Position numbers and translations under genes: made by a program. A DNA stretch of 13,712 bases from Saccoglossus kowalevskii. Taxonomy: Eukaryota; Hemichordata; Enteropneusta; Harrimaniidae. The DNA is taken from the NCBI RefSeq assembly GCF_000003605.2, contig NW_003109084.1:168473-182184 (forward strand). Direction: 5' to 3'. Positions 1 to 9,143 of this stretch are shown one piece after another; the stretch's first letter is position 1, and every line of letters starts with the position of its first letter. A model generated the notes under the pieces. It did not search any database. It saw only the letters and a program-made list of their open reading frames with translations, and was not told the DNA's origin.

Positions 1-1191
1 GTGTTTTGTTTTGTTTAGATAAACAGTTGCTAAAAGTATACATCAGCTGTTAATCAATTCTTCAACTACATTATATGCAACTACTGCAAAATAGTATGTT
101 AATTTTCATACTTTTCAAATATATTAATTATTTTGTGAATATGGCCGACTGTCCTAAATAACTACAAAAGAATGCATTAGTAGTTTCAATGTATACTGCC
201 CTCTATAGTTGGAATCAAGTGAGGCTGTTTACCAATAAAAAAAGTTCCAACCTTTTTGGCAAGTTGCCAAAATGCTACTACAACCAGTTAATGGAGGTCA
301 CAAACGTTTTTTAAGTCATTTGCAGTTTGGTTGAACTAATAATATTAAATTTTAGAATGGAAGGTGGACCTTGCAACAGAGCTTGAGTCAACACTATGAT
401 AGTTTATGGATTGAGGTTTGAATTAAAATATAATTAAGTTTTAAATGCTCAAACTTTCTCTGGAAATTAGGGCACTCTGTGAAGACTGGTGTGGAAACTT
501 GTCAATGAGTAAAACCAACTCTTGTCACAAAGCATTTTTTGGGCCATGAATCTTCCAATAAAAAAACAGTAGCGGATTTAATAATTAAATTTCAATTTTG
601 GTAAAGTATGCTTATGTTTGGAGTGTACAGCATAATTCATTAATATGTTCAGACAATTGACAATTAAACATAATTTACTCATGCATATATTACTAGTATG
701 ATCTGCAGAAATTATTTTTTTTTTCTCTAAAATTAAAAGGTAAAATGATGTTAGCTCACAGGCATATATACAAGACAAATTATGTTTGCATCAAGCTGCC
801 ATCTATTTTTTACAGAAGTCCCATATAACATGGCAGTAATCCTGTGTCACATTTCACGTATTAAGTACATGTTGTGAAAAAATAAAAAATTCTATTGTTG
901 TTGCGGCAGGTAGCGGGTCCTACTATTCTTCGTAAGGCCGCTGATTAAAGGGGCAACTCCAGCTAAGCCTATTATATCTCTCCCCTGATTAAAATCACAA
1001 TGGAAAGTGCAGATTAATAATATAAACGCCATATTTGTATCCCATAATTCCTTGGCTCTATCCCAGCGCTTGATAACTTTAATGTGTCATTGCCATATTT
1101 GCACTATTCATAACACTGTGATTACTTGTATGAAAATCTCAGTAATTAAAAAAAGTCATATTTCAATGATCTAACAAATGCCTATTGGAGA
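1..1191. other. Non-coding stretch, AT-rich, no exon supported
   Basis: Stops are frequent in all frames and I see no open stretch with matching splice borders. A short patch near 905-1000 has more CpG than its surroundings and may be the remains of an old repeat. The 27-bp repeat listed at 1040-1066 lies in this stretch. It could be intron of gene A or intergenic; the sequence does not decide. Confidence 0.5.
1040..1066 (+). repeat. Dispersed repeat copy 1, paired with 6980-7006
   Basis: The 27 bases from TCCCATAATTCC to ATCCCAG match 6980-7006 at 23 of 27 positions in the same orientation. Weaker similarity continues downstream, with CTTG followed by TAACTTT in both. Each copy lies 95-155 bp before a MITE, yet the two MITEs are in opposite orientations, so this is probably a separate and older element. 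Counted by eye. Confidence 0.4.
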
Positions 1192-1193
1192 TA

Positions 1194-1393
1194 CTGTGGA
1201 ATACTTTATTTTCACTGGATTTAATTTTCGCTGAAAAGGCTTTTTGGGCGTTTTGTATGGAATTTATTTTCACTGATTTTTGATGAGTTTAATGTGAAAT
1301 ATAGGAAAAAAAAGTATATTCGCTGGATTTTATTTTCACGGAATCATCCCTTCAGCGAAAATTAATTCCAAGCGAAAATAAAGTATTCTACAG
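1194..1393 (+). mobile_element. MITE copy 1, TA target duplication, about 200 bp
   Basis: This is a short non-autonomous DNA transposon. It starts CTGTGGAATACTTTATTTTC and ends with the near inverse GAAAATAAAGTATTCTACAG, giving terminal inverted repeats of at least 20 bp. Both ends abut TA (1192-1193 and 1394-1395), the target duplication typical of Tc1/mariner-like transposition. Inside, the motif ATTTTCGCTGG and its inverse recur near both ends. There is no transposase reading frame, so mobility would need an enzyme supplied from elsewhere. The reverse complement of 7078-7285 aligns almost base for base, so the insertions look recent. The superfamily is inferred from the TA duplication only. 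Strand is arbitrary: this copy is defined as forward. Confidence 0.88.
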
Positions 1394-2907
1394 TACACTT
1401 ATAATTCAGCAAATATGGTACAAGTATATGAACTTATTTTACAAATTTGTTTCTGCAATTTTATTTAAAAGGAGAATCGTATTCAAACCTATGTGGATAA
1501 CACCATTGTACCACATCTGATTTAACAAACCATTTTTCTTAAATTAAAGAATTATAATTTAATTATTATTTAACGCTCATGCTATGTGCTGTACTATTAT
1601 ATGATAATCAATAATTGCAAACTGGGAAAAATAAAAATATATTTTGAGTTACTGGCTTGACTGTCTTGGAGAAGGCTAATTTGTTGAGATGAAGAAAAAG
1701 CAGGGATTTGCTAATGGAGCTTAAGAGATCAAAATATCTCGTATTCAACATTTCGTTTCTTTTAACAGTTATATGCAGCTGGACTGTCTTAAAACTTTGT
1801 ATTAATTGTAACTCATTTTCCACCCACTGATCTGCTCAGATAAATACCATCTGTTTGATTGAAAAATTGTTATCCCTGTATTAAATTCACCTTCCCACGT
1901 TGTATTATATGTTCCACTCCTCCAACATGAAAAATGATAAAATCAGTTTTAGCAATAAATCTGCAAATGTTGAAGCTAGCTAGTACTTGATAGAAACAAA
2001 GTCAAGATGTCTACCGGGGGTAATGTCCAACTGAATTTAATTGTCATTGTTGTATTCACTCAAGGCAACTTTACTTTATTTTAGGAGTACCCTTAAATTT
2101 CAGGATTCTGTTAAATAAGATTTCTATAAAATTAATAAAATCCCAAGCCATTATGATGCTTATAGGATGCAGTGGGAGGATTTCTACAGATCATGCAAAG
2201 TTAGAATGCAAAAGTTTAATTAGTTTGTGCCAACCTTTCTTAGTGCCAGAGGTACATGTAATGGCAAGTTGTTTAGTGACATAATGTCATCATCTGATTG
2301 TATTTTCCATTTCATTGCGTATATTATAATTGAGTGCAAATATAGTGTCTTGGAATAATTAACATTTTTTATGGAATACTATATTTCCAATATAATTGAT
2401 CAAGTTGTCAAAGATGCACGTACAATGTACAATAATTCTCTGATCTGAAATCTGAGATGCAGTTTTCTGATTTCAGAAAGTCAATATTACAATACCGGTA
2501 GTTGAAATTCAATACATGCATCATCTTTCTCTCATTCTTCTTGCTTTTACCATTGATGGTGTGCCCATGGTAACCAAGTCTATATATAACGGTCACTTTT
2601 GAAATTCTTCAATTTTGCCCTGATTTCTGTTTTGTATACCTACATGCATTTATCATCAAGAAATATTTGTTAACAAAATATAATAGTACACTGAAATGCA
2701 TAGATTGGCTACCCTGAGTTTAATATTCACAAAGTGACCTTCTTTCTAATGACATGCTTTTAGTCAGGATTGTATTGTAAGGTTTGTCATATACGTGATT
2801 ATGGGAAAGTTAAGGAACTAAGTGATCCCGGCATATAATATGTGTATGTGTCATACAACACCAATATGTTTATAAAAATATCAATGATTCATGTATTTAT
2901 ATAAATA

Positions 2908-2922
2908 TAATAATAATAATAA
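2908..2922 (+). repeat. (TAA)5 microsatellite
   Basis: Five perfect TAA units lie in a very AT-rich context. This is a simple repeat with no evident function. Confidence 0.8.
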
Positions 2923-3378
2923 TTAATAGTTGTTATTGAAGCCGTATTCTAAAAATAGACATAGATCAAAGTACAATAATGCATGGTTGTCATTCCATGT
3001 TAAAAACAATCAGAATAAAACACAAGAAGAAAATAACAAAAACTATAAATATATATGTCTATACATAGCACACACAACTAACTTACACAAACAATCTACA
3101 TTCATATAAAATATTATTTACAATAAATATTGAAAATAAATGATAAATGAATGATTTTATGAGCTGTGGTTCAAAGATTTTGTGTTTGTAGTTCATGGTT
3201 AGAAAGATTGTATGAAAGTCCATTATTTGGATACATGCAATGCAGGATTGTAATTGGGGTCATACCATGGGTTTGTAACAGCTGTTTTTTTAAAGCCTTG
3301 AAATGCACATAATTGATTCTCAGCAATAATACATGGTAGATCTTGTCTATTTGTACTGTACAGTGTAGGCGCATTAAT

Positions 3379-3398
3379 CTGTCTGTCTGTCTGTCTGT
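3379..3398 (+). repeat. (CTGT)5 microsatellite
   Basis: Five perfect CTGT units are followed by CC. On the minus strand they read as an artificial TDRQTDR-like peptide, which explains an otherwise odd open frame across this place. Confidence 0.85.
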
Positions 3399-3542
3399 CC
3401 TTTTGTTTCTGAGCAATTCAGCGTTTATGACAGTACAGAGATAAAATCAGAAAAAATCAGTTATATATCATTAAATATTTTTTGCTTTAGTATGCATAAT
3501 TGAGATCTCATTTGCATAATTATTCTATTTTCTTTATTGTAG

Positions 3543-3717
3543 AGGGAAAATGGACCAGCGGTGATAGTTGAAGTGAGTCCATCAGTACCATTAACAGATC
3601 TACATCATGATGAAAGCATTCCAGACTACGGGCACGTTGCTCATGAAGTTGAAATATCGGCGGAAGATGAAAAACCAACATATACCTTCAGAAACAAATT
3701 AAAACTACAAAAGTTTG
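3543..3717 (+). CDS. Gene A, internal coding exon (unidentified protein)
   Basis: This is an internal exon of 175 nt. It is preceded by the pyrimidine-rich acceptor TTCTTTATTGTAG and followed by a strong donor, TTTG|GTAAGA. It opens in phase 0 as RENGPAVIVEVSP and ends LKLQKF plus one base (phase 1). The 58 residues are hydrophilic and acidic in the middle (HHDESIPDYGH, ISAEDEKPTYTF), then turn basic (RNKLKLQKF). No signal peptide, membrane segment or catalytic motif is visible. I do not recognise the family. The codon phase fits the next exon at 4677. The frame contains an internal GTG but no ATG, so the real start must lie in an upstream exon outside this stretch. It looks like a cytoplasmic linker or tail region; that is inference. 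Confidence 0.62.
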
Positions 3718-4676
3718 GTAAGATTGAGCTTTTGTTCATACTCTTATGTTTATTTACAAATGCTGTGAATCAGTGAGGACACCATGAAAACACTAATGAT
3801 ACGTAAAAGTGTATGAACAGAACCATAATTAGATTTATCTCAACTGTCAAAAGTTGATTTTCAGGGCTATCGTGGGCTTCAGGTGCCTGCATGAATCCTA
3901 GTTGTTGTGTGTTTTTCTTGTGGTCGATGAATGTAAATGTAGCTAGTGTCTATGGTTGCTGAGATTTGTTTACAGCTGTGTAATCTACTACATTAGATAT
4001 GATCAAATTGCACACACATACAATCTATATAATCAGTACATTTTCATAAATTTATTTCTATCGTATCAGTTGTGTTCAACAGGGTTAGCTTCGGCTGCTA
4101 AGATATGTGGTGGCCATTCTGACAGTCAGTGTATCAAAATAAAACTTGTCTGATGTTTATGTGAAATTTATTTCCGGCTGCATCTGAAAGAGATATGAAC
4201 TGATACTAACCAATACATATTTATGAATTATTATGGCATCTCAAATTCAGCTACCTGCATATATAGCTGCTCAGTATGGCACATTGAAAAATAGCTATAA
4301 ATAGAACAACTTGAACCTTGAACCTTGAACCTTGGTCTGTTTTATGATATGCTTGAAGGTTTATTGTAGAAACTATATATGAAACAAAGTATACATGTAC
4401 AAACAATACATGATATGTTGTTTCAGTAAATCCATTCCCTTCGTCTAAGTTCTATTTAATTCTGTGTATATTAATGAGTGCAAGACAGTCCACTAAAAAT
4501 AACTGTACACAATTCAAAACAGTGACTAGACTTCCACTTAGCAGGGGTTGAATTTCCAGCCAGTCCAGGACTTTGTGAAACATAAAATTCACTAATCCTG
4601 AAAAAAAAGTCACTGGTCATGAACAATTACAGGGAATAACATTATTTTAATCAATTATGGTTTTATTTATTTCCAG
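3718..4676 (+). other. Intron of gene A (phase 1, 959 bp)
   Basis: It begins GTAAGA and ends TTTTATTTATTTCCAG, both good splice signals. The open frame at 3956-4153 inside it has no splice or protein support. The intron also holds a 7-bp tandem repeat at 4310-4334. Confidence 0.55.
4310..4334 (+). repeat. CTTGAAC tandem repeat, 3.6 units
   Basis: Three perfect CTTGAAC units are followed by CTTG. This is a short minisatellite within the gene A intron. Confidence 0.85.
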
Positions 4677-4770
4677 TACAAACATTAATTACGAACAATG
4701 GAGAACACTATACCGATGCAAATGCGATTGATTTTTGGAGGCAATTTGCCAAATTTCTAAAAAAGAATAT
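4677..4770 (+). CDS. Gene A, next coding exon (unidentified protein)
   Basis: This 94-nt exon follows the strong acceptor TTTATTTATTTCCAG. Its first two bases, TA, complete the codon left open by the exon at 3543-3717 (G+TA, Val), and the frame then reads QTLITNNGEHYTDANAIDF followed by WRQFAKFLKKN. The likely donor is AATAT|GTTAGT, leaving phase 2. If that donor is not used, the frame runs on to a TGA at 4793-4795 and this would be the last exon. The aromatic and basic helix-like stretch DFWRQFAKFLKK looks like folded protein, unlike the linker before it. The FW...F spacing faintly recalls the core of RGS domains, but the surrounding residues do not match well enough to call one. No following exon could be established. 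Confidence 0.57.
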
Positions 4771-5102
4771 GTTAGTATTTCTTAACGGCTATTGATGACA
4801 ATATCCATGGTTCAAAACAAAATTTTGAATCAAAAATAATGAAATTTAGTGGTCTGAGAGCTCTGCTAAGAGTAGAAATTGTTTATCCACACTGGTTAAC
4901 ACTACATTGAAATATGTTACTATTACATGCACTTATTAAACAATGTTTTTTTGTGGGTGATTACCATCATCTCAGAATATAACTCAATAATTTGTAATTA
5001 ATCTTATATCAAACTAATTAACCATTGTTGTACAGACATGTGTAAACATGTACCAGAATAATTTGTCTGAACTTGCAGGGTCAAACTAATTAGGTTTAGA
5101 GA

Positions 5103-5116
5103 GGGGGGGGGGGGGG
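5103..5116 (+). repeat. G homopolymer (14 G)
   Basis: An uninterrupted run of 14 G in AT-rich DNA, 112 bp before a second, longer run. It may fold as a G-quadruplex, and its length is prone to sequencing error. Confidence 0.85.
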
Positions 5117-5228
5117 CTCAGTAAATTTCTAATATACCCTGGTAGTTTACTTATAAGTGGCCTCTGGGCAATGACATATAAAGATTATTAATATTATGAT
5201 CTATGTTATGTACATACCGCATGTAAAT

Positions 5229-5244
5229 GGGGGGGGGGGGGGGG
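5229..5244 (+). repeat. G homopolymer (16 G)
   Basis: A run of 16 G on the same strand as the run at 5103, followed by CGCACA. Both could be slippage-grown tracts. Confidence 0.85.
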
Positions 5245-6979
5245 CGCACAAAAATGAATATTTACATATTGATAGGCGCTAGTTATTAGAGATCTGCTGA
5301 AACTAGTTGTGCATTTATAGGCAAGCCTGTAAACTCAAATAATTGATATAAATGTTTGTGTTTTTAATTGCATATAGCATGTTAGTGCACTTAATATAGT
5401 AAATATAGTAAGGGAGTGCAAAAACAGACAACAAAAGAATGATTAATTAACAGTACTCAACTATAAAGCAACTGACAAGCACACTTAAAACATCGAATTT
5501 GTTCAAAAAAAAATTTCATAAGAATCCTAGCACAATATTTTTTATGACTTTTATTTATTCTGCCAAACCATGGTGGATCTTTACAGCCAGACAAAGTAAT
5601 GTTTATTGTGGTGAGTCCACAGACTGGATTCATTCTGGTGTTCTTCTGACACTTTCAGGTATTTGGGGCAAAATTTCATTATAAGTAAGCTATAAGCATA
5701 TTGTACACTTCATAAGGTTTTGGAAAATAATGGAAAAATATCTACACTGGAAATTAAATTAATTATTATTTAGAATAGTAATAGGTTGTATAACAATAAC
5801 ACATGTCACTGGCAGTGGATAAAATACTTTCATCAAAGAAGCCAATATAATGAGGATAGTTATGCCATTATCTAATTGGTTCCTGTAATCATTTTTCTCA
5901 TACCACTGTTGAGTTTCAGTTTTCATGTTCTGTATCCCAATACAATATAATGTAATTATATAAATAATGAAGAGATTCAATTTTCTTGTCGATCAAACAT
6001 TCCAACTCCCTATATCAACAGTGACATGTATAATGAATATGTTTCCTTCTATTTATTATGCAAATAAACCATCATCAGAAATTTGCGGAAATAGGTGATA
6101 TCTATCCTTAAAAATCATTAAAATACATGGATTTAACTGAGTTGAGTTGATCCCCTTGGTGTCAAGTTAGTTAGTATAACCTGGATATCTGTAATCCCCC
6201 AAAATTGCTGGTTGCTGGTATGCATGCATCAGTTTGATTTTGTGCATGTTGTGCTAAAATACTGCACAATTTTAAAAACGCACCATTTCTTCAGGACCAG
6301 ATAAATCTTTTTTTTTATTTATTAGATTAATGTACCACCGGTAGTATGATCAGCTGTTGTATTTACTGCACCATCCTGAACTCATAAAAATTACAAACTG
6401 TCAGAGAAAGAATTGGCAGAAGTTGTGTTATGTGATTGATGACTTCTTGTCAGTTTCAAACTGGTGGGTCATATGTGTATAATAATTATGTGGCAATACT
6501 TGAACAAGTTATATACTGCATTATATTAAAAATAATATTTACAATTATCAAGAAACTGTTTGTTCTCATTTTCCAGGTAATTATGATCTCATGCATTCAT
6601 AGTCATGTGATCTATGGGTTGCCTTGGTAACCTAAAATGCCAATATTTTAAGAGACTGTGATGCAAAAATTATACGACAAATACTAGTATTGCGTTTGTG
6701 CAGATTGTATGCATTTGTGTACAGGTATGATTTTGTGGCAATTATTTATTGAGTATAATTACATATAAATTTACTACATTGTTTAGGCTTGTGTATTGTC
6801 ACGGTGAATATTTCAGTTTGGCACTGTGATTAGCCTATTTATCTATATATACACATCTGATTTAACAGTTGAACTCTTGAATTATTTGTCGTCGTCGATG
6901 AGCACAGGGCGCCACTTGGTAAAAAATATCCCTGCAAATTTAGAAACAAACAATAGTCTAAGATGAATTAAAGAGTGTG

Positions 6980-7006
6980 TCCCATAATTCCATGGTGCAA
7001 TCCCAG
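6980..7006 (+). repeat. Dispersed repeat copy 2, paired with 1040-1066
   Basis: This copy reads TCCCATAATTCCATGG through ATCCCAG and differs from copy 1 at four positions. Its orientation is the same as copy 1. It ends 71 bp before the second MITE. Confidence 0.4.
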
Positions 7007-7077
7007 GATCTTGTAAAGTAACTTTGGACAATTACCGTAACATTAAGTACAATATAGTGTTATGCAATCATTATATA

Positions 7078-7285
7078 CTGTAGAATACTTTATTTTCGCT
7101 TGGAATTTATTTTCGCTATTTTCGCTGGAGGGATGATTCCGTGAAAATAAAATCCAGCGAATATACTTTTTTTCCTATATTTCACATTAAACTCATCAAA
7201 AATCAGTGAAAATAAATTCCATACAAAACGCCCAAAAAGCCTTTTCAGCGAAAATTAATTCCAGCGAAAATAAAGTATTCCACAG
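7078..7285 (-). mobile_element. MITE copy 2, inverted relative to copy 1
   Basis: It is flanked by TA at 7076-7077 and 7286-7287. The reverse complement begins CTGTGGAATACTTTATTTTC and aligns through its whole length with 1194-1393. The visible differences are a few substitutions, a one-base change in an A run, and a roughly 9-bp extra ATTTTCGCT-type unit near one end. Slightly unequal ends (CTGTGG at one, CTGTAG at the other) are kept in both copies, which fixes the relative orientation. There is no coding capacity. It lies 5.7 kb from copy 1, with both gene A exons in between. Confidence 0.88.
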
Positions 7286-7287
7286 TA

Positions 7288-8139
7288 TGTAAATGAACAC
7301 ATTATTTAATTCAAAATGCTGAGTCTGTTGGAATTACCAGGGTATCAAGCTGCACATAGTTTTGTTTATTTTTCAGAACCGTTATTGTCAGTTTCTTCCC
7401 TATTTCACCTATGAAACTGATGTCTAAATATTAGAAAAAGTGACTGAATGCATACATTGAAGTCTTATTATGTAAAAAAAAGTTTGATAACTTTCTTCAA
7501 AATACCATACATACATTTTCAACAGACTCAGCAATAATTTTTCATACTGCCATTTTGGAATTTATATTTTAAATTTGGTTTTCTCATATGAAAGTTTGTT
7601 AGTGTTAAATAAAATGAAGATAGTTCAATATTATGTAATGTAAAGTTTTTGATATGCAAATTAGGCATGACATTTATGCAAATCCACAGGGCAATAAAAG
7701 TAAAGAAATAACAAAAACATAAAATCAGCTGTGGCAGTCAAAAGACATGGAAAGGTCATTATTGTAAATTTAAAATACATTGATATTACAGAGAAAAAAG
7801 TCGTACTTGATTTCATTATTCAGGTATTTATTTATATATAGCTTCTACAGCTTAAATCAGGCAGGTGAGAGCAAAAAATAATGACCACAGGTTTATGAAA
7901 AAACAGGAAACCTTGTGACCTTGATATGAGAAGGGAATACAGGTAGGTCAATGAACTCGCTCAATACCTGATCCGAGTGTTGTCATGGTTACCCATCACT
8001 GATTTTGCAAATATTTTCTAATCAATTCCATATAAATATCAAGAAATTATTATAATATATTTAAAATAATTAAAATGTTAGTTTTGTGTTTTTGTCATTT
8101 GGCTATTCTGTGAAATGGTTTTAAATGTTTGATTATTAA
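7288..8139. other. Intergenic-looking stretch upstream of gene B
   Basis: AT-rich with no supported exon. Two octamer-like ATGCAAAT sequences occur at 7654-7661 and 7677-7684, and an extended nuclear-receptor half site, TGACCTTGA (reverse TCAAGGTCA), at 7916-7924. In DNA of this composition such matches can arise by chance. No convincing 3' end of gene A was found, so part of this may be its intron or UTR. Confidence 0.4.
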
Positions 8140-8420
8140 AAATGACGACTTTACTTGATCCAACTGCTGAACGTGAACTCAAAATCAAAATTTGCTACAC
8201 GACCTGATATGAACTGCGGCTCAGCACGAACAGTTGAATTAGTGTAACATTCCGAGGTACACAAACGGGACCGATGAAGGTGTTCACAACGATGATGCAA
8301 AACTCATTCGATGAAATTTAAAATTGAGGAATACATTATATTTATGATTTGAAATACAATATTTCAATGCATTGATGGATCTTATGTAGCGGTCCGTGAC
8401 AGAACCTATGGAACTACGTT

Positions 8421-8482
8421 CAGGAAGTAAAAAATAGGGAAAATTTTCTCCTTCTTGACAACTGAATCGTGATTGGCTGACG
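8421..8482 (+). promoter_or_regulatory. Distal promoter motifs: ETS, inverted CCAAT, CRE-like
   Basis: An ETS-type site CAGGAAGT (8421-8428) is followed by GATTGGCTGACGTG. That sequence combines an inverted CCAAT box (ATTGG, 8472-8476), the NF-Y type, with a CRE-like TGACGTG three bases on. They lie about 280-340 bp before the ATG of gene B. Motif calls only; no binding evidence. Confidence 0.3.
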
Positions 8483-8654
8483 TGTTTTGTTAAAAATTAA
8501 TTATCATGTGTTTATATGTATTTATGACTTAGTGCATGGCGAAAAATTAACCAACCTTGTCTTCAGTAATACAATTTTAACTATTTTACAAACAAATTGC
8601 GTGTTTGTTAAATGAAAAAATAGCCTGTAAACAAAGACGTGTGTGTGACCTTCG

Positions 8655-8716
8655 ACCAATCAACAACTGCGTTATAAAACGTACTCCAACTATGCAAATT
8701 ATTTCCGGCTTTTTCA
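8655..8716 (+). promoter_or_regulatory. Core promoter of gene B: CCAAT, TATA, octamer, ETS, pyrimidine start
   Basis: Within 62 bases the plus strand has ACCAATCA (CCAAT at 8656-8660), TATAAAA (8673-8679), a perfect octamer ATGCAAAT (8692-8699), TTCCGG (8703-8708, an inverted ETS core), then CTTTTTC (8709-8715). The pyrimidine run is 36 bases after the start of the TATA motif. That spacing suits a TATA-directed start, and the run resembles a TCT/5'-TOP-type initiator. This would give a 5' UTR of about 51 nt before ATG 8760. The start site is inferred from spacing only; the CCAAT box is closer to the TATA motif than usual. Confidence 0.5.
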
Positions 8717-8759
8717 CTCGCGGTGTAATACGACAGCTACCAAGTTTCCAGGAGCAAAA

Positions 8760-8814
8760 ATGGCATCGAGTCCTGAGAGTGGCAAAAAGAGTTTGGATTT
8801 ACTTCTTGAAGCTG
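8760..8814 (+). CDS. Gene B, first coding exon (N-terminus, SID-like helix)
   Basis: The start ATG has a good context (AAAAATGG). It is the first in-frame ATG after a TGA at 8646-8648 and lies just below a promoter. The exon encodes MASSPESGKKSLDLLLEA plus one base, then a good donor GCTG|GTATGT (phase 1). The next exon completes the codon as GCT (Ala). There is no signal peptide or membrane segment. LDLLLEAA is a short amphipathic helix resembling the LLEAA core of Sin3-interaction domains at the N-termini of Mad/Mnt repressors. The position (start of the protein) fits, but the leucine that normally follows the two alanines is replaced by cysteine (AASAC), so the match is partial. The family is not identified. 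Confidence 0.72.
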
Positions 8815-8940
8815 GTATGTCGTATTCTATGTGCTATTTACGATCGTGTTCTTATTTTCTGAACTATTATTAGCGCTCACGCGAAATTTGTAGCCATTTG
8901 GTCCTGAGGATTTTGATTAATTCGCGCCGAAATAGGAAAC

Positions 8941-8948
8941 CAGGAAGT
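8941..8948 (+). promoter_or_regulatory. ETS-type site CAGGAAGT in intron 1
   Basis: The same octamer, preceded by AAC, recurs at 9144-9151; another copy lies at 8421-8428. The repetition near one promoter suggests ETS-family control, but this is motif evidence only. Confidence 0.3.
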
Positions 8949-9143
8949 GTTTTGATGGCGCGGTATGTGTTGTCCATGTGCTTCGCTTCCTGATTGCGGA
9001 GCGACTAATTTCGTCGAAATACCTTTCTCATGTTGTGTGGAAACATCACAGTCATATAAACGACATTCCGAGCATTTTGTAGACGTATGGTTTGTGTATA
9101 TTTGTCGTCGATTCACTCCTTTAAAAACAGCTAAAATACGAAC

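Larger units (their letters stand above)
1396..3542. other. Non-coding stretch, probably intron upstream of a gene A exon
   Basis: No coding exon can be supported on either strand. Reading frames here are short, AT-driven and lack coding-like composition; the longest minus-strand one (3171-3416) reads through the CTGT microsatellite. The right end, TTCTTTATTGTAG at 3530-3542, is a pyrimidine-rich splice acceptor for the exon at 3543, so at least the 3' part should be intron. The simple repeats at 2908 and 3379 are listed separately. Confidence 0.55.
4771..7075. other. No exon established: intron or 3' flank of gene A
   Basis: Several pyrimidine-rich acceptors occur (for example before 5660, 6577 and 6692), but none opens a convincing frame continuing from phase 2. 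The least bad continuation is 5591-5658, discussed in the findings. The frames at 5499-5684, 5759-5980 (minus) and 6436-6630 look like AT-rich chance frames. Two G homopolymers and a dispersed repeat copy lie here. Confidence 0.45.

Noticed and set aside
905-1000. tRNA-like or SINE-like patch with raised CpG
   Set aside because: I could not find A and B boxes or a cloverleaf; only the local CpG content stands out.
3171-3416. 81-codon minus-strand open frame
   Set aside because: It starts by reading the CTGT microsatellite as TDRQTDR and has no splice borders or recognisable protein features.
5499-5684. 61-codon plus-strand frame
   Set aside because: As a whole it lacks a promoter and protein features. 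Only a small part (5591-5658) was kept as a weak exon candidate.
6436-6630. 64-codon plus-strand frame rich in Ile/Phe/Val
   Set aside because: The hydrophobic look follows from AT-rich codons. The frame crosses a strong acceptor (TTCTCATTTTCCAG) without needing it and has no family resemblance.
6691-6722. Microexon of about 21 nt between TTTGTGCAG and CAG|GTATGA
   Set aside because: Borders and phase fit by eye, but so short a stretch cannot be distinguished from chance in AT-rich DNA.
7374-7433. Possible last exon of gene A after acceptor TTTATTTTTCAG, reading TVIVSFFPISPMKLMSKY then stop
   Set aside because: The phase is compatible, but the peptide is short and not distinctive, and it would need a 2.6-kb intron containing a MITE. 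Not enough to annotate.
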